From Lachnospiraceae bacterium (lineage in GTDB: Bacteria; Bacillota; Clostridia; Lachnospirales; Lachnospiraceae), in assembly GCA_014804695.1 (NCBI GenBank), contig JAAUZJ010000025.1:17823-52383 (forward strand): DNA of 34,561 nucleotides, written 5' to 3'. Positions within the stretch are counted from its first letter, which is position 1. Every line of letters begins with the position of its first letter. Below, piece after piece: positions 7,615-15,199 of this stretch. Under the pieces are notes generated by a model that was given only the letters and a program-made list of their open reading frames with translations, did no database searches and had not been told where the DNA came from. The translations under genes were made by a program, and so were the position numbers.

Positions 7615-7902
7615 ATGACACTAAATGAAAATATTAAGCAATTACGTTTGGCAAGAAATTTATCACAGGTTGATCTGGCAAACGCACTTGGCGTTACCAA
7701 GCAAAGTGTTTCTAATTGGGAAAATAATAATATCCAGCCTTCTATTGATATGCTCATTCGCTTAGCCACGTTTTTTTCAGTTTCTACCGACTACATCTTA
7801 GGACTTAATCACCGAAAATATATAGAAATCAGCGAATTAACGGATTGTCAATTAGCTCATGTATCTGCAATCATTGATGACATACGCGCCGCAGGCAAAT
7901 AA
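7615..7902 (+). CDS. XRE-family (Cro/CI-type HTH) transcriptional regulator
   Basis: The ATG at 7615 is chosen because GAGGG lies six bases upstream; the longest frame begins at a TTG without a site. The 95-residue protein has a classic N-terminal HTH_3 domain: IKQLRLARNLSQVDLANALGV, then TKQSVSNWENNNIQPSIDMLIRLATFFSVSTDYILG. The remaining ~30 residues are a short helical tail, possibly for dimerisation. It is probably a cytoplasmic repressor acting on the palindromes of its own divergent promoter region. Divergent small XRE genes of this form often control one neighbouring operon; here the target would be the four-helix membrane protein. Confidence 0.9.
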   Translation: MTLNENIKQLRLARNLSQVDLANALGVTKQSVSNWENNNIQPSIDMLIRLATFFSVSTDYILGLNHRKYIEISELTDCQLAHVSAIIDDIRAAGK

Positions 7903-7924
7903 TTAACATATTCCGTCCTCATAC

Positions 7925-7972
7925 AAAAAAATCCCTCACAATACTTTTACATCACATAAAGTATTGTGAAGG
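7925..7972 (-). terminator. Terminator after the NlpC/P60 gene (bidirectional stem)
   Basis: CCCTCACAATACTTT (7933-7947) pairs with AAAGTATTGTGAAGG (7958-7972), one mismatch. On the minus strand it is followed by ATTTTTTTG, a strong T-run. It also lies just downstream of the convergent XRE gene. Confidence 0.85.
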
Positions 7973-7990
7973 AATTATTAATATACAATC

Positions 7991-9241
7991 CTATATAACC
8001 CGCCTAATCGTAATAATACTCCTATATGTAGCCGACGCCTTTCTTATTCCCGTGCGTTCCGTACTGGCATGTACGATCTCTCCGTTTCCGATATAAATCC
8101 CCACATGACCGCCATAATAAATAATATCGCCCGGTTGTGCTTCCGAATAGGAAACTGCTTTCCCGACTGAAGACTGGGCATATGAGCTTCTTGGAAGGGA
8201 AATTCCAAAATTATTATAAACCGCCCAGACGAAGCCCGAACAATCTGCACCGTTAGTAAGACTTGTACCGCCTGCTTTATATGGATTTCCTACCCATTTG
8301 CAGGCAAAGTTGGCTATCTCTTGACCTTTTGAGCTTCCGGAAGATGATGGTTTGGGAGTTTCCTGTTCTGAAGACTTATCTTCGTCATTCTTGTCCCCTT
8401 CATTTTTATCTCCGTCACTTTGGTCTCCATCGCCGTCAGTTTCCTCCGCTGCCTTACGTGCTTCTTCTTCAGCCTTTTTCCTTGCTTCTTCTTCGGCTTT
8501 TCTTCGTGCTTCCTCTTCTTCTAATTTCTTAATCTGTGCGGTTTCCTGTTTAATCTTAGTCGTATATGCGGCTGCTTCCTGCTTTGCCTTAGCCAGCATT
8601 ACATCATAGTTTTCATACTCTTTTTGTTTCTTGGCAAGAATTTCTTCTACGTAAGCCTGTTCATCTTCAAGCTCATATTGTGAAGTCTGCAGTTCAGACT
8701 TCTCTTCCTCTAACTGGGCCTGCAAGGCAGCAACCTCTTCAACGGTCTTCTGATATTCTTCCAGAAGTTTTCTGTCATATTCATAAAGAGCTTCAACATA
8801 CTCGGCCTTATTCAGCATATCACCTATACTTGCCGATTCAAAAAAGAGCTGCAGGTATGAGGTATCACCCTTTTCATACATGAACTTAATCCTGATTTTC
8901 ATGGACTCATACTGTTCATCCTTGGTGACAACCGCGGCATCATAGTCTGCTTGAGTTTGCACTATCTCTTCCTCTTTCTTACCGATTTCTTCCTCAATCA
9001 GATTGATATCGGTAAGCAGACTGACCATATCTGCATCCAGTTCTTCAATTTCCGCTCCGATGTCCGCCTGCGCACCTTTATACCCCGAAATCTGTTTATT
9101 GATATCGTTAAGCTGCGCCTCGTTCTTTTCCTTTTCCTCTTGTATCTCAGAAATAGTAGTAGCATTCACCGGCGTCACTATTGAAGAAATTACACTTATG
9201 AAAATAATCATTATGACAATATTTGTCATTCGTTTCTTCAT
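7991..9241 (-). CDS. Secreted NlpC/P60 peptidoglycan hydrolase with N-terminal coiled coil
   Basis: The ATG at 9239-9241 (MKKRMTNIVIMIIF) with AGAGG upstream gives 416 residues; the longest frame adds 19 residues without a site. A signal peptide (about 1-28, VNA cleavage region) is followed by a long coiled coil like those of CwlO or PcsB (about 30-250), an Arg/Lys/Glu/Ala-rich stretch of repeated EEEARKKA units, an acidic Asp/Gly/Ser-rich linker (about 265-305) and a C-terminal NlpC/P60 domain. Catalytic residues are visible: Cys in GADCSGF (about 334), His in GGHVGIYIG (about 379) and HAS (about 391). This architecture is that of D,L-endopeptidases that cut stem peptides during cell elongation or separation, with the coiled coil serving control by an FtsEX-type partner in known cases. 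It is alone between two terminator structures. Confidence 0.93.
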   Translation of the reverse strand: MKKRMTNIVIMIIFISVISSIVTPVNATTISEIQEEKEKNEAQLNDINKQISGYKGAQADIGAEIEELDADMVSLLTDINLIEEEIGKKEEEIVQTQADYDAAVVTKDEQYESMKIRIKFMYEKGDTSYLQLFFESASIGDMLNKAEYVEALYEYDRKLLEEYQKTVEEVAALQAQLEEEKSELQTSQYELEDEQAYVEEILAKKQKEYENYDVMLAKAKQEAAAYTTKIKQETAQIKKLEEEEARRKAEEEARKKAEEEARKAAEETDGDGDQSDGDKNEGDKNDEDKSSEQETPKPSSSGSSKGQEIANFACKWVGNPYKAGGTSLTNGADCSGFVWAVYNNFGISLPRSSYAQSSVGKAVSYSEAQPGDIIYYGGHVGIYIGNGEIVHASTERTGIRKASATYRSIITIRRVI

Positions 9242-9368
9242 ACGCACACGCCTCTTCATACTGTAGTGTAAATATTTCATTCTCCATATACTGTACAACG
9301 TTTTCTAAAATCCGCCTTCTTATCCTGTAATTTAACCAGGCGATTGCGAAACTCATCTCCAATACCCA

Positions 9369-9451
9369 GAACTTCGGCAATATAAATAAAAAGGCGGGGT
9401 GAGTTCGCTCCTGCGGTCGAACCCCGTTTTTTATTTATATTGCCGAAGTTC
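9369..9451 (-). repeat. Long palindromic element, copy 1 (bidirectional terminator)
   Basis: The outer stem GAACTTCGGCAATATAAATA pairs with its exact complement, and inside it an A-run, a GC-rich hairpin (CGGGG..CCCCG) and a T-run form a terminator in both directions. It lies directly after asnS. Copy 2 (30922-31005) has the same core in the opposite orientation; the four to five base pairs between GAAC and GCAATAT differ between copies but remain complementary within each. Confidence 0.75.
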
Positions 9452-9482
9452 GTGCCTCTTGAATATCCTTGCGCAATGGCAG

Positions 9483-10880
9483 TTATAATTCGCAGTTATT
9501 CACCGTCCTCGGGAACGGAATAACGTCTCTTATATTGCCCATGCCCGTCAGATACATAACGCATCTTTCAAAGCCGAGACCAAAGCCCGCATGTCTTGCG
9601 GAACCGTACTTTCTTAAATCAAGATAGAACTGGTAGTCTTCCTTGTTAAGTCCAAGTTCATCCATTCTCTTTTCCAATGTTTCTAAATTGTCTTCCCTCT
9701 GACTGCCGCCGATGATCTCACCGATTCCGGGTACTAAGCAATCCATAGCTGCAACCGTTTTTCCATCTTCGTTTAACTTCATATAAAAGGCTTTAATTTC
9801 CTTCGGATAATCTGTCACAAATACAGGGCGCTTGAATTCTTTTTCTGTCAAAAAGCGCTCATGCTCGGTTTGAAGGTCGCATCCCCATGATACTTTGTAT
9901 TCAAATTCATCATTGTGTTTTTCAAGAATATTGATTGCCTCCGTATAAGTCACATGTCCGAAGTCGGAATTCAGCACATGATTTAATCTGTCAATCAATC
10001 CCTTATCTACGAACTGGTTAAAGAAATTCATTTCCTCAGGCGCATTGTCAAGCACATAACGTATAATGTGTTTAAGCATTGCTTCTGCCAATATCATATC
10101 ATCTGTCAGATCCGCAAAAGCTATCTCAGGCTCGATCATCCAGAATTCAGCCGCATGTCTTGTGGTGTTTGAATTCTCGGCACGGAAAGTCGGTCCGAAT
10201 GTGTATACGTTTTTAAAAGCAAATGCATACGTTTCTACGTTTAGCTGTCCGCTTACGGTAAGACTGGTAGGCTTGCCAAAGAAATCCTGTGAATAGTCTA
10301 TGCTGCCATCCTCAGTTCTCGGAATATTCTCTAAATCTAACGTAGTTACCTGGAACATTTCGCCAGCGCCTTCACAGTCGCTGCTGGTAATAAGCGGTGT
10401 ATGCACATATACAAAGCCGCGCTCCTGGAAAAAGGTATGAATCGCATAAGCGATCAATGACCGGACACGGAACGTAGCCTGAAACGTGTTTGTCCTTGGC
10501 CTTAAATGTGAAATTGTCCTCAAATATTCAAAAGAGTGTCTTTTTTTCTGCAAAGGATAATCCGATGTGGAAACGCCTTCGATCATAATTTCCTTAGCTT
10601 GCATCTCAAAAGGCTGTTTTGCCTGCGGAGTTTCTACGATCTGTCCCTTAGCTACAATTGCAGAACCCACATTGAGCTTGGAAATCGCATCAAAATTCTT
10701 AAGCGCATCGCTGTATACAATTTGCAACGGCTCAAAAAATGTTCCGTCATTGAGCACGATAAAACCAAAAGTCTTAGAATCTCTAATACTTCTTACCCAT
10801 CCCCCGACTGTTATCTCCTTATTAATATATTCTTCTTTGTTTCTAAAAACGTCTCTGATATCTGTTAATTCCATTCCCAT
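9483..10880 (-). CDS. asnS: Asparaginyl-tRNA synthetase
   Basis: This 465-residue protein charges tRNA-Asn with asparagine in the cytoplasm. An N-terminal OB-fold anticodon-binding domain (about 15-105, [19 protein letters not shown]) leads to a class II catalytic core (about 125-460). Motif 2 is seen in [22 protein letters not shown] and motif 3 in [26 protein letters not shown]. Length is normal. GTGAGG precedes the ATG at 10880 by seven bases; a second ATG two codons on is less well spaced. It begins 15 nt after the trigger-factor-like lipoprotein gene and ends at the long palindromic terminator, so the two appear co-transcribed. The presence of AsnRS does not exclude a tRNA-dependent amidotransferase route elsewhere. 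Confidence 0.97.
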   Translation of the reverse strand: MGMELTDIRDVFRNKEEYINKEITVGGWVRSIRDSKTFGFIVLNDGTFFEPLQIVYSDALKNFDAISKLNVGSAIVAKGQIVETPQAKQPFEMQAKEIMIEGVSTSDYPLQKKRHSFEYLRTISHLRPRTNTFQATFRVRSLIAYAIHTFFQERGFVYVHTPLITSSDCEGAGEMFQVTTLDLENIPRTEDGSIDYSQDFFGKPTSLTVSGQLNVETYAFAFKNVYTFGPTFRAENSNTTRHAAEFWMIEPEIAFADLTDDMILAEAMLKHIIRYVLDNAPEEMNFFNQFVDKGLIDRLNHVLNSDFGHVTYTEAINILEKHNDEFEYKVSWGCDLQTEHERFLTEKEFKRPVFVTDYPKEIKAFYMKLNEDGKTVAAMDCLVPGIGEIIGGSQREDNLETLEKRMDELGLNKEDYQFYLDLRKYGSARHAGFGLGFERCVMYLTGMGNIRDVIPFPRTVNNCEL

Positions 10881-10895
10881 TTCATATCCTCACTT

Positions 10896-12083
10896 TCATT
10901 CTGCTTCATTTGTATTTATTATAGCGTTATCAACTAAAAATTCTACTGCTTTTTCCGCCAGTATATATTCATTCATAGTTTCTTCGTCTATCTCTTCCTT
11001 TAATTCATCCACGGATTCAAGGCCGTAATTACTTGCCAGTTTCTCCATAATTTCCTCTTTTTCTTCATCTGTAAAATCAATACCCTCTGCATCAGCTATT
11101 GCATAAAACATTACATACCTCTGTGCAATCGTCTGCGCATTCTCCTTAAGTCTTTCTTTATAATCTTCTTCCTCCATACCGTAGTAATTCTGAATATAAG
11201 TGCTTAAGTCCGTGCCATAAGATTCTGCTGTCGATGTCACCCCATCTAAAAGTTCATCATAGTAGCGGTCAACAATCTCGTCCGGAAGTTCTTCAAAAGT
11301 ACAGTTCTCCATAGCAGCCTCGATAACATCATTATTAACGGTCTGATTATAATTCTGCATAGCAGTAGAATAAAAAGCATCGTACAGATAACTCTTGAGT
11401 TCCTCCACAGTAGTACAGTCTCCGATAGCCAGTTCCACGACAAGCTCGTCCGTAAGCTCAGGCGTCTCTGTAACCGAAATACTATTGATCGTCACTTCAA
11501 ATACAACATCAGCGCCAGCCAGATCCTCGCTGGGATAATTCTCCGGGAAAGTTAAATCAAGCGACACAGTTTCTCCGACCTCTGCGCCAATCAGTCCGTC
11601 TTCAAAACCTGAAATAAAGCTTCCAGAACCTATTACCAAATCATAGCCCTCTGCCGTACCGCCATCAAATGCCACTCCGTCTTTGTAACCTATATAATCT
11701 ATATTAGCGGTATCACCTTCCTGAACATCAGTCCTGTCTTCAACTTCCGTCTTGACTGCCTGCGAAGCAAGAATATACTCGTCAATATACCGATCTACAT
11801 ATTCATCCGGAATAGAAACTGCCTCTTCGGTCAGTTCAATTCCCTTATACTCTCCAAGCGTAACATAATCGGCCGCATTTATTGCACTTATACAAATGTA
11901 ATTTTCTGCCTTATTTTCCACACTGTTCCCCGAATTATTACCTGTGTCGGCTTCCGTGTTGTTTTCTGCATTATTGTCTGTACTATTTTCTACATTATTA
12001 TCAGAATTATTTCCACAAGCCGATACTGTTCCCACCATCAGCATAACAGCCAATAATAATGCTGTCTTTTTAATATCCATCAT
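10896..12083 (-). CDS. Lipoprotein with FKBP and trigger-factor C-terminal domains (extracytoplasmic PPIase/chaperone)
   Basis: A 395-residue protein starting with a lipoprotein signal (lipobox VSAC, Cys23), then an Asn/Glu-rich low-complexity linker (about 24-62) with repeated NN.. units. Residues about 65-110 resemble the start of a trigger-factor PPIase unit (YKGIELTEEAVSIPDEYVD), an FKBP-type domain covers about 118-205 (GDTANIDYIGYKDGVAF, GFEDGLIGAEVGE), and the rest is the helical trigger-factor C-terminal domain. The ribosome-binding N-terminal domain is replaced by the lipoprotein signal, so it probably folds secreted proteins at the outer face of the membrane, comparable in place to PrsA. 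The start has GAGAGG at proper spacing. asnS follows 15 nt downstream. Confidence 0.88.
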   Translation of the reverse strand: MMDIKKTALLLAVMLMVGTVSACGNNSDNNVENSTDNNAENNTEADTGNNSGNSVENKAENYICISAINAADYVTLGEYKGIELTEEAVSIPDEYVDRYIDEYILASQAVKTEVEDRTDVQEGDTANIDYIGYKDGVAFDGGTAEGYDLVIGSGSFISGFEDGLIGAEVGETVSLDLTFPENYPSEDLAGADVVFEVTINSISVTETPELTDELVVELAIGDCTTVEELKSYLYDAFYSTAMQNYNQTVNNDVIEAAMENCTFEELPDEIVDRYYDELLDGVTSTAESYGTDLSTYIQNYYGMEEEDYKERLKENAQTIAQRYVMFYAIADAEGIDFTDEEKEEIMEKLASNYGLESVDELKEEIDEETMNEYILAEKAVEFLVDNAIINTNEAE

Positions 12084-12109
12084 TATACCTCTCTTATTTA
12101 TTTCATATC

Positions 12110-12141
12110 AGACATTTACGAAATTCATTTCCAATATCCCA
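12110..12141 (-). repeat. Short sequence related to the flank of palindromic element copy 1
   Basis: On the minus strand GGGATATTGGAAATGAATTT and the following CGTAAATGTCTG match about 24 of 31 positions of 9337-9367 (GGGTATTGGAGATGAGTTT, CGCAATCGCCTG). It lies in the leader region of the trigger-factor-like gene. The shared reading frame encodes IG(D/N)EFR, so both may derive from one old coding or repeat sequence. Confidence 0.4.
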
Positions 12142-12252
12142 TATACAGATAAATATATCATAAATCACAACTATATTAAAGTATTTATTTTTAATTAAAT
12201 TCCCCAATTCAGTTAATTTAAGCCAAATCAATAAATATTCTTCTTCCTGCCC

Positions 12253-12281
12253 TTGCTTAATATTCAAATCAATGCTAAAAT
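12253..12281 (+). promoter_or_regulatory. Sigma A promoter of the membrane-anchored protein gene
   Basis: TTGCTT (12253-12258), 17-bp spacer ending in an extended TGC, TAAAAT (12276-12281), 29 bp before the start codon. Confidence 0.7.
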
Positions 12282-12310
12282 ATGGAATATCTATGTTCGG
12301 AGGTGTCAAT

Positions 12311-12790
12311 ATGAATACAGTAACAATCGTAATATTGAGTATTTTAGCCGTTCTTATTATTGCGGCGGTAGTTTTTTACTTTTTAGGAAAGAAGCTGCAG
12401 AAAAAGCAGGCGGAGAGCCAGGCACAGATAGATGCTATGAAACAGACGGTATCCATGCTGATCATTGATAAAAAGCGGATGAAAATGAAGGACGCGGGGC
12501 TGCCCCAAATGGTTATGGAACAGACGCCTAAGTACCTTAGAAATTCTAAGCTGCCTGTTGTAAAGGCAAAAGTCGGACCACAGATCATGACTCTGATCTC
12601 CGACGAAAGAATTTTTGATTCAATCCCTGTCAAAAAAGAGGTAAAGGCTGTCGTAAGCGGCATATATATCACTGATGTCAAGGGACTTCATGGCAAACAG
12701 CAGGTTAACGTAGAGAAAAAGAAAAAAGGCTTCTTCAAACGGGCTATCGAAAAAGCCCAGGAAAAGGCCGGTGCAACACCTATTAAATAA
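12311..12790 (+). CDS. Single-pass membrane-anchored protein of unknown function
   Basis: The ATG at 12311 (MNTVTIVILSIL) has GGAGGTGTCAAT upstream; the longer frame from 12272 lacks a site. The 159-residue protein has one N-terminal membrane helix (about 3-26), a Lys/Gln-rich coil (KKLQKKQAESQAQIDAMKQ), then a soluble part with repeated Lys-Val segments (KLPVVKAKVGPQ; DSIPVKKEVKAVV) and a strongly basic C-terminus (KKKKGFFKRAIEKAQEKAG). I do not recognise the family. It stands alone on the plus strand with its own promoter and a strong terminator, divergent from the lipoprotein-asnS operon. The basic tail could contact nucleic acid or phospholipid, which is speculation. Confidence 0.75.
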   Translation: MNTVTIVILSILAVLIIAAVVFYFLGKKLQKKQAESQAQIDAMKQTVSMLIIDKKRMKMKDAGLPQMVMEQTPKYLRNSKLPVVKAKVGPQIMTLISDERIFDSIPVKKEVKAVVSGIYITDVKGLHGKQQVNVEKKKKGFFKRAIEKAQEKAGATPIK

Positions 12791-12791
12791 T

Positions 12792-12822
12792 AAAGTCAGG
12801 CCTAAGCGCCTGACTTTTTATA
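12792..12822. terminator. Bidirectional terminator between convergent genes
   Basis: AAAGTCAGGC (12792-12801) and GCCTGACTTT (12808-12817) form a perfect 10-bp stem with a six-base loop and a following T-run. It ends the plus-strand gene and overlaps the stop of the convergent DUF1934 gene. Confidence 0.9.
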
Positions 12823-13252
12823 TTATATTTTTAGATTGAATTTTCATATTCATACTGCAGTCCGAAAGATGCCCGCCGTCAGCATCCAGAGTATATTCCA
12901 GATCTATTTCAATTATATCGGGCTGTACTGTAACATTAATCTTTTTCGTGCTTATTCCAAGCAAAATATTACCATATGGGGTATTATAGCTTGTCACATT
13001 CTTTTTATTTTCCTCAAAAAGCATACGGACGCCTATAGGTCCGCTCCTTATGATTTCAAGCATATTTTCACTGATCTTAACATTAGTTTTCACAGCTTTA
13101 CTAACGCCTTCCATCACCTCGTCATAAAAAATATAATGTCTGCCGTTTTTTTCATAATAATTGCCGGATATAAGAGTCTGAGTTCTGTCTTCCTGTGTTT
13201 CTCCAGAGTTAGACTGCACGGTGCAAAGCGATATCAGTACATCCTTAGTCAT
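12818..13252 (-). CDS. DUF1934 (YwiB-like, calycin-type) protein
   Basis: A 144-residue cytoplasmic protein with the beta-strand pattern of DUF1934: KDVLISLCTVQ, then GNYYEKNGRHYIFYDEVMEG, NMLEIIRSGPIGVRMLFEENKKNVTSYNTPYG and a final strand with LEYTLDADG. Length is typical. The molecular role of the family is unknown; the fold is lipocalin-like. It begins one base after the stop of murI, with GAGGAA inside the end of murI as ribosome binding site, so the two are translationally linked. It is the last gene of the ispE to murI run. Confidence 0.85.
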   Translation of the reverse strand: MTKDVLISLCTVQSNSGETQEDRTQTLISGNYYEKNGRHYIFYDEVMEGVSKAVKTNVKISENMLEIIRSGPIGVRMLFEENKKNVTSYNTPYGNILLGISTKKINVTVQPDIIEIDLEYTLDADGGHLSDCSMNMKIQSKNII

Positions 13253-13253
13253 T

Positions 13254-14090
13254 TTAAAATTCCTCTATATTGATTGTCTTGGCCGATAAAATTCCATAAG
13301 GAATGATTGAATTGGCAAATTTCTGAAACTTTTCTGCTGCATCACTCACAAAAAATCTATACAGCTCCGTTCCCAGCTCAGGCCTTTTATCACTCTCTAA
13401 ATCCTCTTTTTCCAAAAGCTCTTTAAGCTCTCTCGCCGTCTCATAAGCCGGATTAACAAGAGTCACTTTGTCTCCCATAATTTTTCCGACAGTGGAGCGG
13501 ATAAGCGGATAATGTGTACAGCCGAGAATAAGGGTATCAATGTCAATATCAATTAATTCTGAAAGGTATCTTCGGGCAATCTCATCTGTCACCGGATCCT
13601 CCCACAAGCCCTCTTCCACAAGAGGAACAAATAGCGGACAGGCTTTTTCGACAACACTGACACTCATGTCATTTTCTTCTATGTATCTTTTATAAATCCC
13701 GCTGCCGATAGTTGCCTGCGTTGCAATAACACCGATTTTCCCATTGTGCGTGGCCTCTATTGCGGTTTTGGCCCCCGGCTTCACCACCCCGATTATAGGT
13801 ATATCCACTTCCTGTTCGAGTTCATCCAGTGCATAAGCGCTTGCCGTATTACAGGCCACTACGATTGCTTTTACATCCTGCATTTGCAAAAATCTTACAA
13901 TCTGTCTTGAAAATCTTGTTACGGTCTCTTTGGATTTATTTCCATAAGGCACTCTCGCCGTATCCCCGAAATACACTATTCTCTCATTCGGCAGCTGTCG
14001 CATGATCTCTCTCGCCACCGTCAATCCTCCGACTCCGGAATCAAAAACCCCGATTGGCGCATTACAAAGCAATTCCTTTTCTTTCATCAC
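13254..14090 (-). CDS. murI: Glutamate racemase
   Basis: A 278-residue cytoplasmic enzyme that converts L- to D-glutamate for peptidoglycan stem peptides. Both catalytic cysteines are present: VVACNTASAYALD (Cys80) and LILGCTHYPLI (Cys191). The N-terminal signature IGVFDSGVGGLTV and YFGDTARVPYG are also clear. The frame opens with GTG at 14090 followed directly by ATG at 14087; AAGGAG upstream is nine bases from the GTG, which is therefore preferred, though the ATG cannot be excluded. It lies 39 nt after the small acidic membrane protein gene and is directly followed by DUF1934. Confidence 0.97.
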   Translation of the reverse strand: MMKEKELLCNAPIGVFDSGVGGLTVAREIMRQLPNERIVYFGDTARVPYGNKSKETVTRFSRQIVRFLQMQDVKAIVVACNTASAYALDELEQEVDIPIIGVVKPGAKTAIEATHNGKIGVIATQATIGSGIYKRYIEENDMSVSVVEKACPLFVPLVEEGLWEDPVTDEIARRYLSELIDIDIDTLILGCTHYPLIRSTVGKIMGDKVTLVNPAYETARELKELLEKEDLESDKRPELGTELYRFFVSDAAEKFQKFANSIIPYGILSAKTINIEEF

Positions 14091-14129
14091 ATACTTATGC
14101 TCCTTCTTTTATGCAATAAAATGTTTTAA

Positions 14130-14405
14130 CTAATTCTTTTTCTTATCCAGCCACTCAAGCAGTCTGCTTCCGATAATTATCTGCTCGTCATCCGCCTGCA
14201 AAATATCGGGAAAGTCTTCTTCTTCTGCATCATCCTCATCATCTACAACCTCGTAGGTATCCTGCGGAAAACACAGTTCCGGATAAAACACGCACCACCA
14301 GACTAAGGCCATAACTCCTGCAGCTGCAATTCTATTTTTTTGACTTAAAAAAGTATCTTTAATTCTATTTCTCTGAGTCCCAAAAAATTCGTTGATCCTA
14401 TTCAT
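14130..14405 (-). CDS. Small acidic single-pass membrane protein, unknown
   Basis: A 91-residue protein: a basic N-terminus (MNRINEFFGTQRNRIKD), one membrane helix (about 27-43, AAAGVMALVWWCVFY), then an acidic tail with DDEDDAEEEDFPDILQADDE. I do not recognise a family. The start is secure (AAAGGAGG seven bases upstream), but that ribosome binding site is inside a hairpin with an exact complementary CTCCTTTA upstream (14414-14448), which should limit translation. It sits between the GntR regulator and murI, so a link to envelope synthesis is possible. Confidence 0.7.
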   Translation of the reverse strand: MNRINEFFGTQRNRIKDTFLSQKNRIAAAGVMALVWWCVFYPELCFPQDTYEVVDDEDDAEEEDFPDILQADDEQIIIGSRLLEWLDKKKN

Positions 14406-14413
14406 TGTAAATC

Positions 14414-14448
14414 CTCCTTTACGCCGATATCTTCGGCTTATAAAGGAG
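14414..14448 (-). promoter_or_regulatory. Hairpin masking the ribosome binding site of the small membrane protein gene
   Basis: CTCCTTTA and TAAAGGAG (14441-14448 and 14414-14421 in plus coordinates) pair exactly, closed by an inner GCCGA/TCGGC stem with a five-base loop. The TAAAGGAG arm is the Shine-Dalgarno sequence of the gene at 14405. A second small hairpin (GCCACACAGTTGGC) precedes it. Confidence 0.65.
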
Positions 14449-14502
14449 TATTGCCAACTGTGTGGCGGATATTCTGAAAATATTATTTTTTAGGATACCG
14501 TT

Positions 14503-15186
14503 TTATAGTTCATTATTCTCCATCCTTATCTGCCTGATTATGGATTTCTCCTGATTGTCAATATGAAGTCTGGCTGCCCGGGCTGCCATCTCTTTATCAT
14601 TATTAATTATGCCGTCATAAATCATTCTATGTTCTTCCACCAGATTATTATGCTTGTCTTCTTCTTTAATGTACTCAAATCTATATCTGTACATCTGCTC
14701 GGACAAGTTATTAATAAGCTGAATCAGCCGCCGGTTTCCTGTCGCTTCCACAATAATATTATGGAGCTGTACATCAGCCTGCGCTATAGTGGTTGCATCT
14801 CCGGTTCTGGTTGCTTCCTCGAATTCATTACAGGCGTCTTTAAGTCTGACCTTTTCTTCCTGAGTAATCCTGTCGCAGGCAAGCTCCGCGCAAAGCGCAT
14901 CCAACGCCCTTCTTACCTCTAAAACATCCTTTAGATCCTTCTCGGTAATCTGCGCCACCTCAGCCCCGCGCCTTGGCATCATTATAACAAGTCCTTCTAA
15001 TTCCAGTTTTCTGATAGCCTCTCTTATCGGCGTCCTGCTAACACCTAACTGCTTTGCAAGATGAATTTCCATCAAGCGCTCTCCGGGTTTCAATTCCCCT
15101 GTCAGAATCGCTTTTCTAAGCGTATTGAACACCACATCCCTTAAAGGAAGAAATTCGTCTAAATTAGCTTGAAACCTATCCTCCAT
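14503..15186 (-). CDS. GntR-family (FadR subfamily, FCD domain) transcriptional regulator
   Basis: A 227-residue cytoplasmic regulator. The winged-helix domain (about 15-75) carries LRKAILTGELKPGERLME and VSRTPIREAIRKLELEGLV. The C-terminal FCD domain (about 85-215) retains the likely metal ligands in ADVQLHN, EHRMI and RLHIDNQ, so it probably binds a small carboxylate with a divalent metal. GTGGGGG precedes the start, and the gene begins 13 nt after ispE. A 9-bp perfect inverted repeat over the -10 of the ispE promoter is a good candidate for its operator, which would make it an autoregulator of ispE-gntR. The effector cannot be named from sequence. Confidence 0.9.
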   Translation of the reverse strand: MEDRFQANLDEFLPLRDVVFNTLRKAILTGELKPGERLMEIHLAKQLGVSRTPIREAIRKLELEGLVIMMPRRGAEVAQITEKDLKDVLEVRRALDALCAELACDRITQEEKVRLKDACNEFEEATRTGDATTIAQADVQLHNIIVEATGNRRLIQLINNLSEQMYRYRFEYIKEEDKHNNLVEEHRMIYDGIINNDKEMAARAARLHIDNQEKSIIRQIRMENNEL

Positions 15187-15199
15187 ATTTTTTCCCCCA

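Noticed and set aside
9147..9380. 77-codon minus-strand frame starting in palindrome copy 1
   Set aside because: Overlaps the NlpC/P60 gene start in another frame and lacks a ribosome binding site.
9242..9482. ydaO (c-di-AMP) riboswitch upstream of the NlpC/P60 gene
   Set aside because: This class often precedes such hydrolases, but none of its conserved blocks is present; the region is filled by palindrome copy 1.
14421..14430. GCCGATAT on the plus strand as a sigma D promoter
   Set aside because: The nearest TAAA is only 11 bp upstream, and no plus-strand gene follows; the sequence is part of the hairpin masking a ribosome binding site.
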